Part shown: positions 44,901 through 55,988 of the stretch, in pieces
Layout: the number at the start of each line of letters is the position of its first letter
Numbering within the stretch: position 1 is the stretch's first letter
NCBI GenBank assembly: GCA_950106755.1
Contig: OX467089.1
Span: 28,687,345 to 28,751,344 of the forward strand
DNA: 64,000 nucleotides
Direction of reading: 5' to 3'
Origin: Climacium dendroides
Taxonomy: Eukaryota; Streptophyta; Bryopsida; Hypnales; Climaciaceae
Made by a program: the position numbers and the translations under genes
Notes under the pieces: generated by a model
The model's database searches: none
The model's input: the letters and a program-made list of their open reading frames with translations, nothing else
Told to the model about the DNA's origin: nothing

Positions 44901-46565
44901 TCTTGCCCCGACATGATCCTTGGCACGCAATGGTGCTCCACCTTGCCATTAAATCTTCTATTCCGTCGATAAGGGTGGTTGCGAGGTAAATAACAACGGG
45001 CTCCACCATATACAATCTTTGAACCCCTTGTGCGTCCATTATGGAGCACATCACCTGTCTTTGCCATGCGTGAATCTGTATCTGGTCCACAAGAAGGGCA
45101 ACCCCTATAGCCCTTACAACAAAGTTCTGAAATCAACCCTAAAGCTGGGAAATCTGAGATTGTCCAGAACAGCAATGCGCGCAATGTAAAGCTTCGACTT
45201 CCTATGGGTTGGGAGAAATCTTGGGCTCCAACACCATGCCACAATTCATGCAACTCATTTAGTAGGGGGCGCATGAAGACATCTATATTGTTAGAAGTAG
45301 GTGACTTCTTCCCTGAAATCAAAATGCACAAAGAGATGAAGAATTTCTTGGTGACAAACCATGGCTCCAGGTTGTAAATCAAGATTAGTACAGGCCATGT
45401 AGACCAATTTGTGTTGTTCAATTTGAAAGGATTGACACCGTCTAAGGCCAAACCTAGACGGAGGTTGCGAATCTCAGAACCAAAGTTGCCAAAAGCGATG
45501 TTTGTATCAACATGTTTCCATGTAGGGCTGTCCACAACTGAGCGCATGATGCCGTCATTGCTGACATGTTTTTTATAGCCTGTCAACATGCGTGCTATCT
45601 CAGACGACCTCCACATGCGTTTAAGTCTAGGAATTAAAGGAAAATGCCGAATGACCTTGGACGGAACTTTGTATGTCCCAAAAATCCAACGACCTTGGCC
45701 ACACTTAGGGCAAGTGTTTAGGCTAGCATATTCGTCTTCAAAAAGTACACACCCATTAGAGCATGCGTGAACATTGTTGTAACTCAAGCCTAGGCGGCGA
45801 ATGCTTCGGCGTGCCTCATAGTGGTTGCTAGGCAACTTGTTCTCCGATGGCAACAAATCCACATGAAGGAAGCGGAACAACTCATCAGTAAATTTGTTGC
45901 TCACATGGAAGACATTGCACATGTTCATTAGGATAATAGTGGCCGAAACAATGCTTGTCTTTGAACCTGGAAAGACGGCTGTGGTTGCTTCTTGGTACAA
46001 TTCGTCCAAGCCATCCATTGTGTCCGCAGCAATGTCATCCTCATCAACCCCTTCTTGCATAGGCCCAGACTCCTCGTGCAATGCATCCCCCCTATCAAAG
46101 GCCTCCATCACCTGACGTTGGACCTCATGATATTCATCCAAAGGAGGAGGAACGTCTTCTTGCATATCATTTCCATTCAACATCTGCATGAATGTTGCCT
46201 ATGTCAGGTGCCTCATCTGAACCAACACCTTCTCGAACATCATCGTCAAAAGCAACATCCTCCACCCATAGACCTCGAGAGGGGTAGCCATTCGGGGGGT
46301 CTCCCCCAAGGATGGATTCTTTGATGAAGGGATCCCGACCCACCGTTGCATGGTGTCGTCGAATAACTTCAATACTTTTTCGACATGAGCCCTTACAATC
46401 TCTACAAGGACACCTGTAAGAGCGTATGTTGTTCTCAGTGGCCACTCGCAACTCCGTTTGCAATATCAAGTCACCTATAGGAATGTGGCGTAGTGTGCAA
46501 CCATCATCCGTAATTCGTATGGTGGTTTGACGTCGACGTGCATTTACATTGGTACGGTAGGCCAT
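41967..46565 (-). CDS. CACTA transposase (tnp2, with DUF4218 and DUF4216 regions)
   Basis: Start ATG at 46565 (MAYRTNVNARR). Exons on the minus strand: 46565 to about 44775; 44524-44172 (acceptor ATTGCAG, donor CAG/GTACCT); about 43857-43305; about 42980-41967 (acceptor GCATGCAG). In order it has CPCRDC, TCPKCGQGRW, HFPLIPRLKRMW, ALDGVNPF, NIDVFMRPLLNEL, TISDFPA and GCPSCG (Transposase_21), then MHCEKNLCEN. A DUF4218 region follows (LPTHLVQQLFKCGPVHCRW, MYPIERYMK, PEGSIAEGY), then a DUF4216 region (YVGYIEEILELDY, DQYGFSMANFNR) and an acidic tail ending at TAG 41967. It cuts the element out and reinserts it. A frameshift near 46180 and an inserted MITE (42143-42292) damage this copy. Splice sites are predicted by eye. 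Confidence 0.88.
42143..42292. mobile_element. Fold-back CACTA-type MITE, 150 bp, in the transposase gene
   Basis: A near-perfect palindrome with ends CACTACTAGAAAATTTC and its complement, two arms of about 70 bp and a tiny loop (near 42215), flanked by 3-bp duplications TTG (42140-42142, 42293-42295). The CACTA start and 3-bp duplication mark it as non-autonomous CACTA type, though its ends differ from the host element after CACTA. It lies in the last transposase exon, adds an in-frame stop and removes the acidic tail of about 58 residues. Confidence 0.93.
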
Positions 46566-47366
46566 GGGCACTATAGAGCTACTGCATGTGTACACAATTC
46601 ATTTGAACAATTTTCACTTGGGTGGCAGAGTTCCTACACGAAGACATCATACTTGTTAATACTTGCTATGCAAACATATTGTCATGAAAGACGTCTTCTC
46701 TGACATCCTCCACAACATTCTATATTTTTAGTGACATGATAATATTGTCATGAAAGATGTCTTCTTTGACATCCTCCACAGCATTTTAGATTATCAGTGA
46801 CATGATAGTAGATGTCTCTGCAGACGAGGATCATAGGGTGAAAGCCTTATTGTTCAAGTGTTGTTTGTATACCAAACATGCTTAGCAAGATTCCAAAATT
46901 TTCTATGGTGTTCTCCAATCTTTGGAAATGAGGAACGACACAAACTAAGGGGAGTCATGCCAAGCTTCCTTGTCCATTTGTATCATTAATGCCTTTGCAA
47001 GCTCTAATTGACATGTATACCTCCACCTATTATATGACTAGAAATTCTGGTCAGCTAATTCTCGAAGTGAGAAAAATTTCTTAGGGTCTATGTATTGAAA
47101 TTTCTCTATCATGCATGTGGTTTTACTAGAAAACATGAAAATTACAAAGCACATGTCACGACTGATGTCTGCCGTGACATCCAAGATGATGGTTTACAAT
47201 ATGGACCAAGTCAATCCATCATGATAGCTTCTTTTGTACGTGTCTCACGTGGATTTGGCAAAAAGAAAAGCAAACAATAGACTCCATAGAACAGTTGATG
47301 GGCGCTGCAGACCTCATTTGCCTTCAAGATTTCAATTATTAGAGCTACGTTGTATCACTAACCGGA
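46566..47366. other. Spacer between the divergent CACTA genes
   Basis: No gene. It contains a 60-bp direct repeat (about 46679-46735 and 46750-46795) built from TGTCATGAAAGAYGTCTTCT and TTGACATCCTCCACA-like units, rich in GACGTC/GATGTC motifs. As the region between two divergent starts it is the likely bidirectional promoter and a candidate binding region for the second gene's product. Confidence 0.5.
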
Positions 47367-50300
47367 ATGGCAATTCTCCCTGGACTTCGCAGCTGCACTA
47401 GGGTTGTACAGTTTGCGGAGGCACCAACTCCTATTCAATTTGACTCGGATGCTGCAACAGTTTTGACAAATTTCATCTCGCACGCAATGAGAAGTACTCC
47501 CCCGCGCTCGATTTTGAAAAAGACAGTGGAAGCAGGGAGTCGAAGGAGCACGCGCTTGTCCAAAAGCGATGACGGGCGACAAGCAGCAGCAGTCGGAGCA
47601 GTAGCTCCCGTTTCAGAAGCGGCACTTGCCTCCATGGTTCGTGAAGCGCCGCCTCCTTTCTTTAATTTCTGATGTGAAGATTGAAATTTTCAATTCCCCC
47701 ACCAAGATCCAAGCCAGCAACGAGATTGGACCCGGAGCTTCCCTGCGCCCACCTGCCGCGGTGTTAGGGTGCGCCTGACCCCGGTTATAGGGTCGGGTCC
47801 CGGGTATAGGCCACCGTGGCAGCTTTAAGCCTGCCGTCTTGTCGTTGTTTCTCCCCTGTCCTCTGTAATGTCCTCGTCTTGAATTTGTTGTAGTATGCGA
47901 CCTCCTCTCCAGCCCCAACTGCCCTTGCAATATTCGGAAGTATCGCAATTTGTTTGTTTGATTCGTCAATTTCTTGGTGGTTGTCAATGATCATTTGATT
48001 GCGAGGGAAATTGCGGCAGGGTACGTCCAAATCAGTGGAGGAGGGCAACATTTCCGATTGGTGAACCTTTAAACTTTGTAGCGGTTGGTGTTTGGTGGGG
48101 GTTTGATTTTCTAGGTCTTGGCTCAATTGACTTGTGCCTTGGGGTTCTTATAATAGGACGGTGAGTTTTTTGTACATTGGCGAGACCCCCCTGGCAACAT
48201 GACGCGGCCAAGGCAATTGGGAAAGCGGAGGGGGGAGCCGCCTGCCGACTTCCAAGGTTCCGGTTCCGAAGCAGCCGCCCCAGTCATGCGGATGCGCGCT
48301 GAAGGGGAGCGGCGGACGAAGGCGCGGGAGGATCTGGGAGCCAGTTCACGAGGGAAGGAGATCCGGCAGCCGCCAACGAAACGAACCAGGGTTTCTTCAA
48401 TTCCATCGGAGCCAGAAGAGGAGGAAGAGATGGATGCTGGGACGGAGCAGGAGCTTGAAGTATTTGGCGGCTTAGAACACAGCGTTGGCATGGCTGAACA
48501 CGAGCAGTCGTGGAGGTAAGCAACCCACGTTATAACTTTTTGTTTGAAATTATTGGAAGTCGTGATGCAAGACAGTTGCAGGTGTGTTGGGTGTCAGCGG
48601 TGACATTTTCTATAACAAGTATGCGTTTTCTCAGACGTCATTTCTGACGTCCCGTGTGACGTGCGTCCAATGTGATGTCAAAGTAGACGTCAAGCGTGAC
48701 ATCTCTCTGTTTACCATGTTAGGAGGTTGTCACGGAAGATGTCAAACGAGACATGTTCTTCGATTCATTCCAGTACTTAGTGATAGTCATTTGTTTTCAT
48801 GTATTCTAAGCCAAAGAAACTGAACTTCAGTATAGTAGTTGACGTCCTCCTACCATGCTTAAGGATTCTTGTGTCTGTAAGGCAATTGCCCTTCTCTTGG
48901 TTGTGTAGTGCCACCACAGGTTTCGGTAGTCAGTATAGGGTTTGACTTTCTTGGTCTGCTTTTTCCGAATATTTTTAGTTTTAGCTGTGTAATTTGATTG
49001 GCCTCCTATTTTAATACTACCAAATAGAAACTGTTCTAATACTACCAACGAATCAGTACAGTACTGAATTAGATGTCTCAGCGGACACAATTTTGGATGT
49101 CAAGAGCAATGTCAGCCACTGCCAAAGCAAGACTTGGCATTTACTGTTCAACCCTAAACCTTGAACCTCAACTTTGAAAATTGATCTATATTGTTCCCTT
49201 CAGAAGTAGGTTTTTATGCTAACTTTGATATCACTTATGCAGCCAAGGCTACAACACTGATGACTCCAACTGTGACACCGATGAAGCCATAGAGGCTATG
49301 CATCCCACGGAGCAACGTAGAGGTGTGCCCTCTTCGACAATGAAGAAACCAATTGAACTAGATGTACAAGGACAACCACATGGATCTATGAGGGACACTT
49401 TAGAAAAGTATGTCAAAAAGTATGCGAAGTCCCTTGATCCAACAACCGAATGGGAAGGACAACCAAAAGAAATGAGGAGGGGATTTTTCAAGCGCCTCTA
49501 CACGGGTTTGAACCTTTGAACTACCCTTCCCCTATTTTTTGAATGCCATTCTTTCAAGTTCTCTTACCTTCCTTTGCATATGTCTTTTTGGATGTCCCAA
49601 TTGACATCTTCTATGACATGATCTTACCTATTTTTGTCCTTTGTCTACAGCAACCACCGAATGAATTTCAATGTTGAGTAAAGCAAGTCCTAAGCTGATT
49701 ACATGTTCTCTCAGACTAGCAGATGGTGGGGGATTCGGATCGAGTTAGCGAGAAATGGCTTTAGCCCTTCATCACCAAAGTGCTCATTAACATGCGATGG
49801 AGAATTGGGCAAATGATTGCTTCAGGTATGGACAGGCCCAAGGATATCAAGAAATTTTATTGGGACACGATCGAAGTTGTGCGTGGCACTGAGGCAGCCC
49901 AAAAAAAGTCAACCCAAATGCGGTCAATTTCGAGGGGGAAGGCTTTCACGACAACTCAACTGAAGGTTATTGAGAGAGAGGTGGTTGCTCGCTTGGTGAG
50001 TGCGATTCTAAACACAAAACGCTCAATTGACCATGAATTCATTCCATTTCAGTACATGTGTGTGGATACTTGATGCATTTCATTCCATTTCAGTACATGT
50101 GTGTGGATACTTGATACATTTCTAGTTTTGTACCAGCAAGTTCGATGGTCCCGCTGACGTCTGCTTCAACATTCAAGATAGCAGGTTGCCCTGTTTTTGC
50201 TGACATGAACTCTGTTGTCTTTGTTGACATATTCTTCTTTGTTTTTACTCTACACCAATTAAATTTACCGTTGACCTACTTTTGGGATGTCCTTGCGTGT

Positions 50301-51598
50301 GTCCTTGTGTGCAGACCATGCAGAACAGCAGGAGGCCATTTGACATTGAGATAGATGCAGAAGTTGCTAAGGAATTTGCCCGAATTGAAGAGGAGAAGCG
50401 TAGAGCAAAACCAAATATTAGGCAAGAGCTCGAGGACATGCGAGCTCGGGTGAGTAACTTTGAAGGTAGCATGGTTGAATTGAAAGGGAGCGTGGCCAAA
50501 ATGGGAGACGACATGACGACATCATACAAGCGCGTGGAGGAAATGTTTAAAGAACTGATGTAGAACTTATCCTCAAGTTCAGCAGATGCATTTCGGCTTG
50601 CTTTCAAGAACTTCCTCCAACCTATGCTGCATCTTGTTGCCATTCCAGAAGTTGTAGCGCCCGTCATTCCCGATGTCCACGAAGACGTCCCCAAAGATGT
50701 TGGAGGCAATATCACTGCGGGAGAGGATGGTATCTCATCTGACCATGAGGCAGTCCTTCCAGAAGAATCCGGCCACGGCTTAAACCTACAACAGGACAAC
50801 ATCGCACAGGGAGAAGTGGAGGGCGAGAAAGAAGCAGAGGATGCCTCTGCCTTGGTGGCTAGCGATGCACCAGAGGAGGCAACGGGTGCAGTTGGAGTTG
50901 ATGCCGCCAAGAGTCTAGGGCAACATGTAAGTTTTTTGTCCTTCCATCAAAGGCTCAAACTTGAATTAAGTCACAATCTTTTCATAGGCTCTTTTTTTTA
51001 TTTTTTTTATCTCTATGCCAGAAAACATAGAAATCACTATAGTACTTGGATGTGCTTGAGAACTACATGACTGATCAATAGAATGGCTACGATTTTCATG
51101 TTGTATGTGATGTCATAGTAGACGTCTGAGTTGACGTCTTGAATGACATCCACATTATCATGAGAAAAAAAATATAAAATCTAATTTGCCATGGCTCATG
51201 TTGTTTCAGAATGATGAAGACGTCCCAACAGAGTCCATAGGGCTCCCTCGGCGTGTAGTGAAGCCGAATCCAATGCAAAGGGCAGGGAGGGCGGTGGCCA
51301 ATGCTAGCAAAGCATCTGCTAGCAAAGCATCTGCTAGCACACCCCTTCCTAAACCCTCAGCACCTAAAGCAATTGGACTTCCAAAACCGAACCCGTCTAC
51401 AGCAAAGGTAGTAAACCATACCTTTTCAATTGTTGTGTATTTTGAATTTTGTCTTCTTCACCCTCATTTCAAGTGAGATTTCCTTTTAAGCCTTGTTTTT
51501 CTTAGAAAAGTCTAAACTTCCATTGAACTCTTCTAAATTGTCTTCCACTGTTTCAGGCAGCGACCACGAAGAAAGCTGATGCCCCTCGGAAGAAGTGA
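47367..51598 (+). CDS. CACTA second gene, Transposase_24-like (TnpA-type) protein
   Basis: Plus-strand exons by eye: 47367 to about 47650; about 48199-48515 (donor GGAG/GTAAGC); 49242 to about 49500; about 49724-50060; about 50317-50927 (donor CAT/GTAAGT); 51211-51408; 51558-51598 ending TGA. Exon 1 has a basic RRSTRLSK segment and exon 2 is acidic (EPEEEEEMD). Exons 3-4 have MRRGFFKRLY, RWRIGQMIASG, KKFYWDTIEVV and QKKSTQMRSISRGKAF, the pattern of the plant Ptta/En/Spm (Transposase_24) family. Exon 5 has a heptad-like helix. The family is thought to bind subterminal repeats and help the transposase. TAG codons at KWL-stop-PFI (about 49770) and LM-stop-NLS (50561) interrupt it. Exon edges are uncertain. 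Confidence 0.65.
50040..50121 (+). repeat. Tandem 41-bp duplication at an exon end
   Basis: Two copies of CATTCCATTTCAGTACATGTG and the bases after it start at 50040 and 50081, one mismatch apart. Each contains a potential acceptor (TTTCAG/TAC), so it may disturb splicing of the second CACTA gene. Confidence 0.85.
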
Positions 51599-52765
51599 AA
51601 TGGTGTGATACTATTTTCACAATCGACATCAAAGGAGGCTAGCTTTACAACACTATGTTTGTCCCATATAGGTACTCAAATGAAATATGCAGCTATTAGT
51701 TGTTTTTTCTACCTTAGACCAGAACATTACAATGTATTCTTCAAAATATTTGTAGAGGAAGAACATCTTTCTTGTAAAGGATGTCCGGTTTCTATAGATC
51801 TTTAAAATTTGTGTCCATGCCTTGTGTGTGAAGTTCTCCCTCATATGCATATGGAATGCGTCATGTTTCTCTTGATTTGCAATTGGAGAAACAAGACTTG
51901 GATGGGGTGGGCAGGTCATTCTTGTCTTTTCTTATGTCCTTGGTCATGTCCTTCAAAATTCAGTCATGTAAAAGTTGTTGTCTGTAGCAAACGTGGAAGT
52001 CATAGTTTGCACTCCGCCTAATGTTGTTCAAAACATGTTTCATTTGTTTCTATGTTAGCCAAAACATGTTTTTAACATGCCAGTGATGTCCTCGGTGTAC
52101 ACCTGCCTTTTTCTAAATGTTATAGTGAACAGAGCATTAATAGTCACAAGTGGGAGTGCTTGTCCTTGATGATATCCTGAACAACAACAGGAAGAACACA
52201 TGCATTTGAACAAACAAGGCCTTGATGTTCTTGTTGACGATTTATGATACTGTCCTTGTTCCTTTACATGTCTACTGAAACATACAGTATAACACAGAAG
52301 ATCGACCTTAAAACCCGTGATTGTCACAAATGATGTCACAAAAAACATAGTTGCGTCTTTAATGATGTCACGCGCAACATCAGATTTTCACTAAAAGAAG
52401 CAGTGCATAGTCCACATCATCAAATGCCACGTCAGATTTTACGTCGTCCACGTCACCCTTGAAGGGGTCCACGTCACTATCCACGTCATATGCCACGTCA
52501 AGAAGGGAATGGATGAAAAAGAATCCCATGTGGCGCTGCCTGCCAATGTGGCACCCACGTGGAGTGTCAAATGGCACATTCTAGGGAACTTGCATTTCCA
52601 TGTCTCAACCCATGTCAATCGAAAAACAAGCCCAAATTTGCATGTTTTTTGCAAAACATGGGGTTGTTTTTTGCTTGTCCATTATAACGCATTTTAGGTG
52701 ACATCTACGTTGACAGATAATGGCATTTTTTCTGATGTCACAAAACTACCGGTTTTCTTATAGTG
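51599..52765. repeat. Right subterminal region of CACTA with ACGTC-type motif cluster
   Basis: No gene. From 52310 to 52500 there are at least nine CACGTCA, GATGTCA or ACGTCG motifs, spaced by 10-30 bp, and more near the terminus (GACATCTACGTTGACA, GATGTCAC). The left end (40280-40500) has the same type (TACGTCAC, TCACGTCACG, CAGACGTCG). Such subterminal clusters are the known binding sites of TnpA proteins in En/Spm; the match to this element's protein is inference. Confidence 0.6.
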
Positions 52766-52768
52766 GCA

Positions 52769-54190
52769 CAAGGCCACTATCTGCCGGCGATGGTCTTCTT
52801 CTGTGAGTCGGGCTGTCTCCTTAGCGGTGCGGATGGTGCTCTCTAAATCCACACAGCGGGATTCCGAGTTCCGGACTTGGTCTCGCAACGTCCGGTTTTC
52901 TACGCGCAACGCCCCCAGCTTTGTTACCAAATTCTTCTGTTCTGCTATGAGGAGGTTGTTTTGCTGCTCCGCTGCCACCAATGCATTCGTCCTCCGGAAA
53001 ATGGCATTCCGGTCGGTTAGCGCCATCTTCCGACACACTCGTTTGAGGGCTCCATCATAGTTCTCTCAGATCTGGAAGAGATCGTCTGCCCGCCACACCA
53101 GATGCTGAGCCATCTCTTGGATGTCTTCTAGGGGCGATCCTCCCAATCGCATGGTTGTCCGATCCCTCTCCTCCACTTCTATCATCCGGGTCCGGGATGG
53201 TCCGGCCTCAGCCTGAGTGGCGACGGTGTGCGGTCGTACCGGCCCAACCAATTGCAAGGATGGTTGGACTCCCTTCGGAACAAGTCCGGTCTCCGACTTT
53301 ACCTCCTGAACCTCTTCCTGTGGTTCCGGTGTAGGAGGCTCCTCTGACGGACTTACCGGCGGCGTCCTATTCCGCCGTTTCCTCTTCTTTAGCGAAGAGA
53401 CCGGCTCCTCTTCCTCAGTGTCCTCATCGTCCGGTCCGTCTCGAGGCGAGGGCTCCTCTCCTCCGTACTGCTGAAGTTGGACTAGGTCTTGATATGCACT
53501 CTCCTCATTCGCCTTGAGCAGAGAGTGGTGGGCGTACAAATGAGACAAATATGCCGGAAGAGGACTCTAGCTCTTCTTTTCGGACCGGAGGGCACGCACT
53601 AAGTCTCCGACTAGCTCATGGATGATGGTTGCCCAGTCCATCATCATCTTTCCCTGGAGGCTCCCCAAGATGGTGGAGGCTACCTTCGCTACTACTCGCC
53701 GCGGCTTGGTGGGATGGAGGATAGGGTTGAGAAACGCTATCACATCCCGGTACTCCAGATTCACCAGGTCGGAAACCTAGTTACCTTCCTTCGGGTTGGC
53801 GAGTGCCCGGAATTCACCCTCTATCACCTCTTGGTTCTTCTCCATGACCTTGTCCGGAGCCTCCCGGAACTTGTAGACGGCCCGTCAAGTGTTCACCGTC
53901 CACAAGTCTGGCTTCGCCCGAATGGTGGTATCCAAGATACCAATTTCCGGACGAAGTATGTCCGAAACTAGACTCTCCTCTCGGATTCCCCACGGCACTT
54001 CTAGGAGTCCGTCACACCCCATGTTGCGGAGATGCTCCCGTAGGCGCGCCAGCCGATCCTCCTCCGTCGAAACCTCCGGAACCACCTTCATCATCGGGAT
54101 GGTCCTTGGTCGAGGTACAAGTGCTGGTGCCTCGTCCTCTGAATCCTCAGGCAAGTCCTTCAACTTCCGTCGGCTTGCCCTAGAAGCCAT
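52769..54190 (-). pseudogene. LTR-encoded protein of C1, N-terminal part
   Basis: The frame starts at ATG 54190 (MASRASRRKLK). Conserved segments: MGCDGLLEVPWGI, RAKPDLWT, YKFREAPDKV, NPKEGN, FLNPILHPTKPRRV, MMMDWATIIHELVGDL and YLSHLYAHHSLL. These match the LTR proteins of A and B position by position (NPKDG, FLIPILHPEKP, VDWGRI, HLYHQQELL). An acidic EDTEEEEP stretch and KKRKRRNRT follow, then a coiled-coil-like region (EQQNNLLIAEQKNL). Stops: TGA near 53885, TAG near 53775 and 53567, TGA near 53068. It runs into CACTA at 52765. Confidence 0.72.
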
Positions 54191-54387
54191 TGTGCTCACG
54201 ATCAATCCTCACACAATCTCTCCCTAAATCTCTGCTCACAACTTTCACTCCGGTAACCCCTGCACGATTGCAACTCACACAGTCCCTCAGTCTACTGGAA
54301 TTCTAACGAAGCGAGGAAAATGGAATACGCCGGCGGAAGAACAAAAGAAAGAAGATAAGTGTGCCCGCGGCCAGCTACAGTCCCCCT

Positions 54388-54393
54388 CTTATA
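54388..54393 (-). promoter_or_regulatory. First TATA-like box of LTR C1
   Basis: TATAAG in CCGTATAAGAGGG on the minus strand, about 200 bp upstream of the ATG at 54190, the same arrangement as in LTRs A and A'. Candidate promoter of the LTR gene. Confidence 0.4.
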
Positions 54394-55988
54394 CGGGCCC
54401 AATGTACGGGACAGGTTTTGGCGGCAAAACCCTATCCCTAGTACGGATCCGATTTCCGGTTTAGGGTCGGCGCCGTCATCCAATTTCCGGAACTTTCTAG
54501 GGTTCCGTATTTTAGGTTTTTAGCCCTAATGAAATTTTTCCGGATCCGGAAATCCGGTTTTCCTAATTTACCTTAACTTCCTAGGAGAACTCAAAAACTT
54601 TCCCTCTGAAGGAGATAATTTTTGAATTTTTCCATCCTATGCTAGTTTTATGGGTCTAGCATGTGGGATCGCATTCCCACAACTTTGCTTACAGAGTTTT
54701 AGTTGGCGTATGCATTTGTATTGTATCCTTATACTAGAGTAAGAGAGGGAAGGGAGAGGAGGAATCTGGATCTGGAGCTACGGATCTCTTGGGTATTAAG
54801 CGAATCAGGAGGGGATGCAAGTTGAGTAAATGTAGTGATTAGTCAAACCAGTATTCCTCCAGTTAGCCCTTAATTCGCACCAAAGGCCCACTTAGAGTAA
54901 ACCGCTCCGGAATCGTTCCCACGAGGACTTGAGGTTTATAGATTTATAGGATAATCCAATCTAAGCATTCACTTTCTCTCCGTCATACTACTCCGGACTA
55001 CAGGTCTGGTCCAGCCACTAGTGCCGAATGGGTTCCGGAGAAGTTCGGAAACCGTTTAGTGCCCTTTCCGGAATCCCTGGGTTTGGGTGACGAGTGGCCA
55101 AATCCACTGTCCGAATGCTTACTGTGTTCGGAAACATGCTCTTTTTTTTTCTCTCTCTCAATCTCTAACACTAATACTAACCTAACTCTTCAAGGACCGG
55201 AAGTGTCTTCCTGTTTTGTCACCTCACAAATCTGGAAGGCTTACCAGATCAGGTCACATAGGGACGGTCAAGGACTACAATGACATTCTAACCTTAACCG
55301 GGCATTGAGCCTTCCATCGACCGGGTGGACCTCCTTGTACTCTCTTGGGCTTGCGCCAAGGCTTTTAACTTTGTCTACGGGGAATTCCGGTAATCTAGAA
55401 TTCGGGCACGTCTTGCAAAACTCCCATACACGGAAGTTGCTAGCAGCCTCTCAAATACCCTTTCACCTAAGGTCATATCTTACTCGCAGGCTATACCGGC
55501 ATCCAGGCAGTAATACACTAACACTACTGTCGGAACCATCTGACCGATCTCCCCATCAAGTTAGTTACACTCGGAAACCACTTACGAAGCCGACTCTTGC
55601 TACTCAAGATAAGTTCTCAGTCTCCGGAAAAGCACGAATGGACCCACCACCCCCACAAACATGTACCGAATACAAAAGATAAGAGAATGGATACTTCCAA
55701 ACACTTGGATTTAAGCTCAAAAAGATACAATGCTGAAACTATGGGACGGATGTGAATGACCAGAAAGGCCATTAAAAACCCTACTTATACTAAAACTAAC
55801 ATCATCCTAAAAATCCCACAAAACATTCCTACTGGTCCGCTAGATTTCTGGTAGATCCTATTTTTCCGGCTTTTGACGGCCGGACTCTGGCATTGTCGCT
55901 ACTCTACACTACTGCACTCTATTCTGTGGGATCCTGATCCGTAAGAGGAGCAAGGTCCTTCAACGAATCCTGCTTGATCTCCTTCCGA

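Larger units (their letters stand above)
40209..52765. mobile_element. Complete CACTA (En/Spm) transposon, 12.56 kb
   Basis: Terminal inverted repeats are CACTATAAGAAAAC at 40209 and its complement ending at 52765, with 3-bp target duplications GCA at 40206-40208 and 52766-52768. It encodes a tnp2-type transposase on the minus strand (41967-46565) and a Transposase_24-like second gene on the plus strand (47367-51598), so the two genes diverge. Many ACGTC and GATGTC motifs occur near the ends and in the spacers. It interrupts the C1 LTR frame. The transposase has a frameshift near 46180 and a MITE, and the second gene has two TAG codons, so it may depend on another copy. Confidence 0.95.
38431..54681 (-). 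repeat. Solo LTR C1 (about 3.7 kb of LTR) split by a CACTA element
   Basis: On the plus strand it begins TGTAGCGATT at 38431 and ends GCATTCCCACA at 54681, flanked by target duplications ACTTT at 38426-38430 and 54682-54686. It lies in B2 in minus orientation. The complete CACTA element at 40209-52765 interrupts it. The pieces sum to about 3.69 kb after removing CACTA and its 3-bp duplication. C2 carries the uninterrupted version of the site (GCA at 56598-56600). No gag-pol is present. Confidence 0.92.

Noticed and set aside
51300..51345. AGCAAAGCATCTGCT triplet repeat as a separate element
   Set aside because: Only about two and a half units inside a coding exon (SKASA repeats); simple slippage is enough.
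40209..52765. CRISPR-like or phage-like repeat array from recurring ACGTC motifs
   Set aside because: Spacing is irregular, motifs are 6-8 bp and lie in a eukaryotic transposon; no repeat-spacer structure exists.
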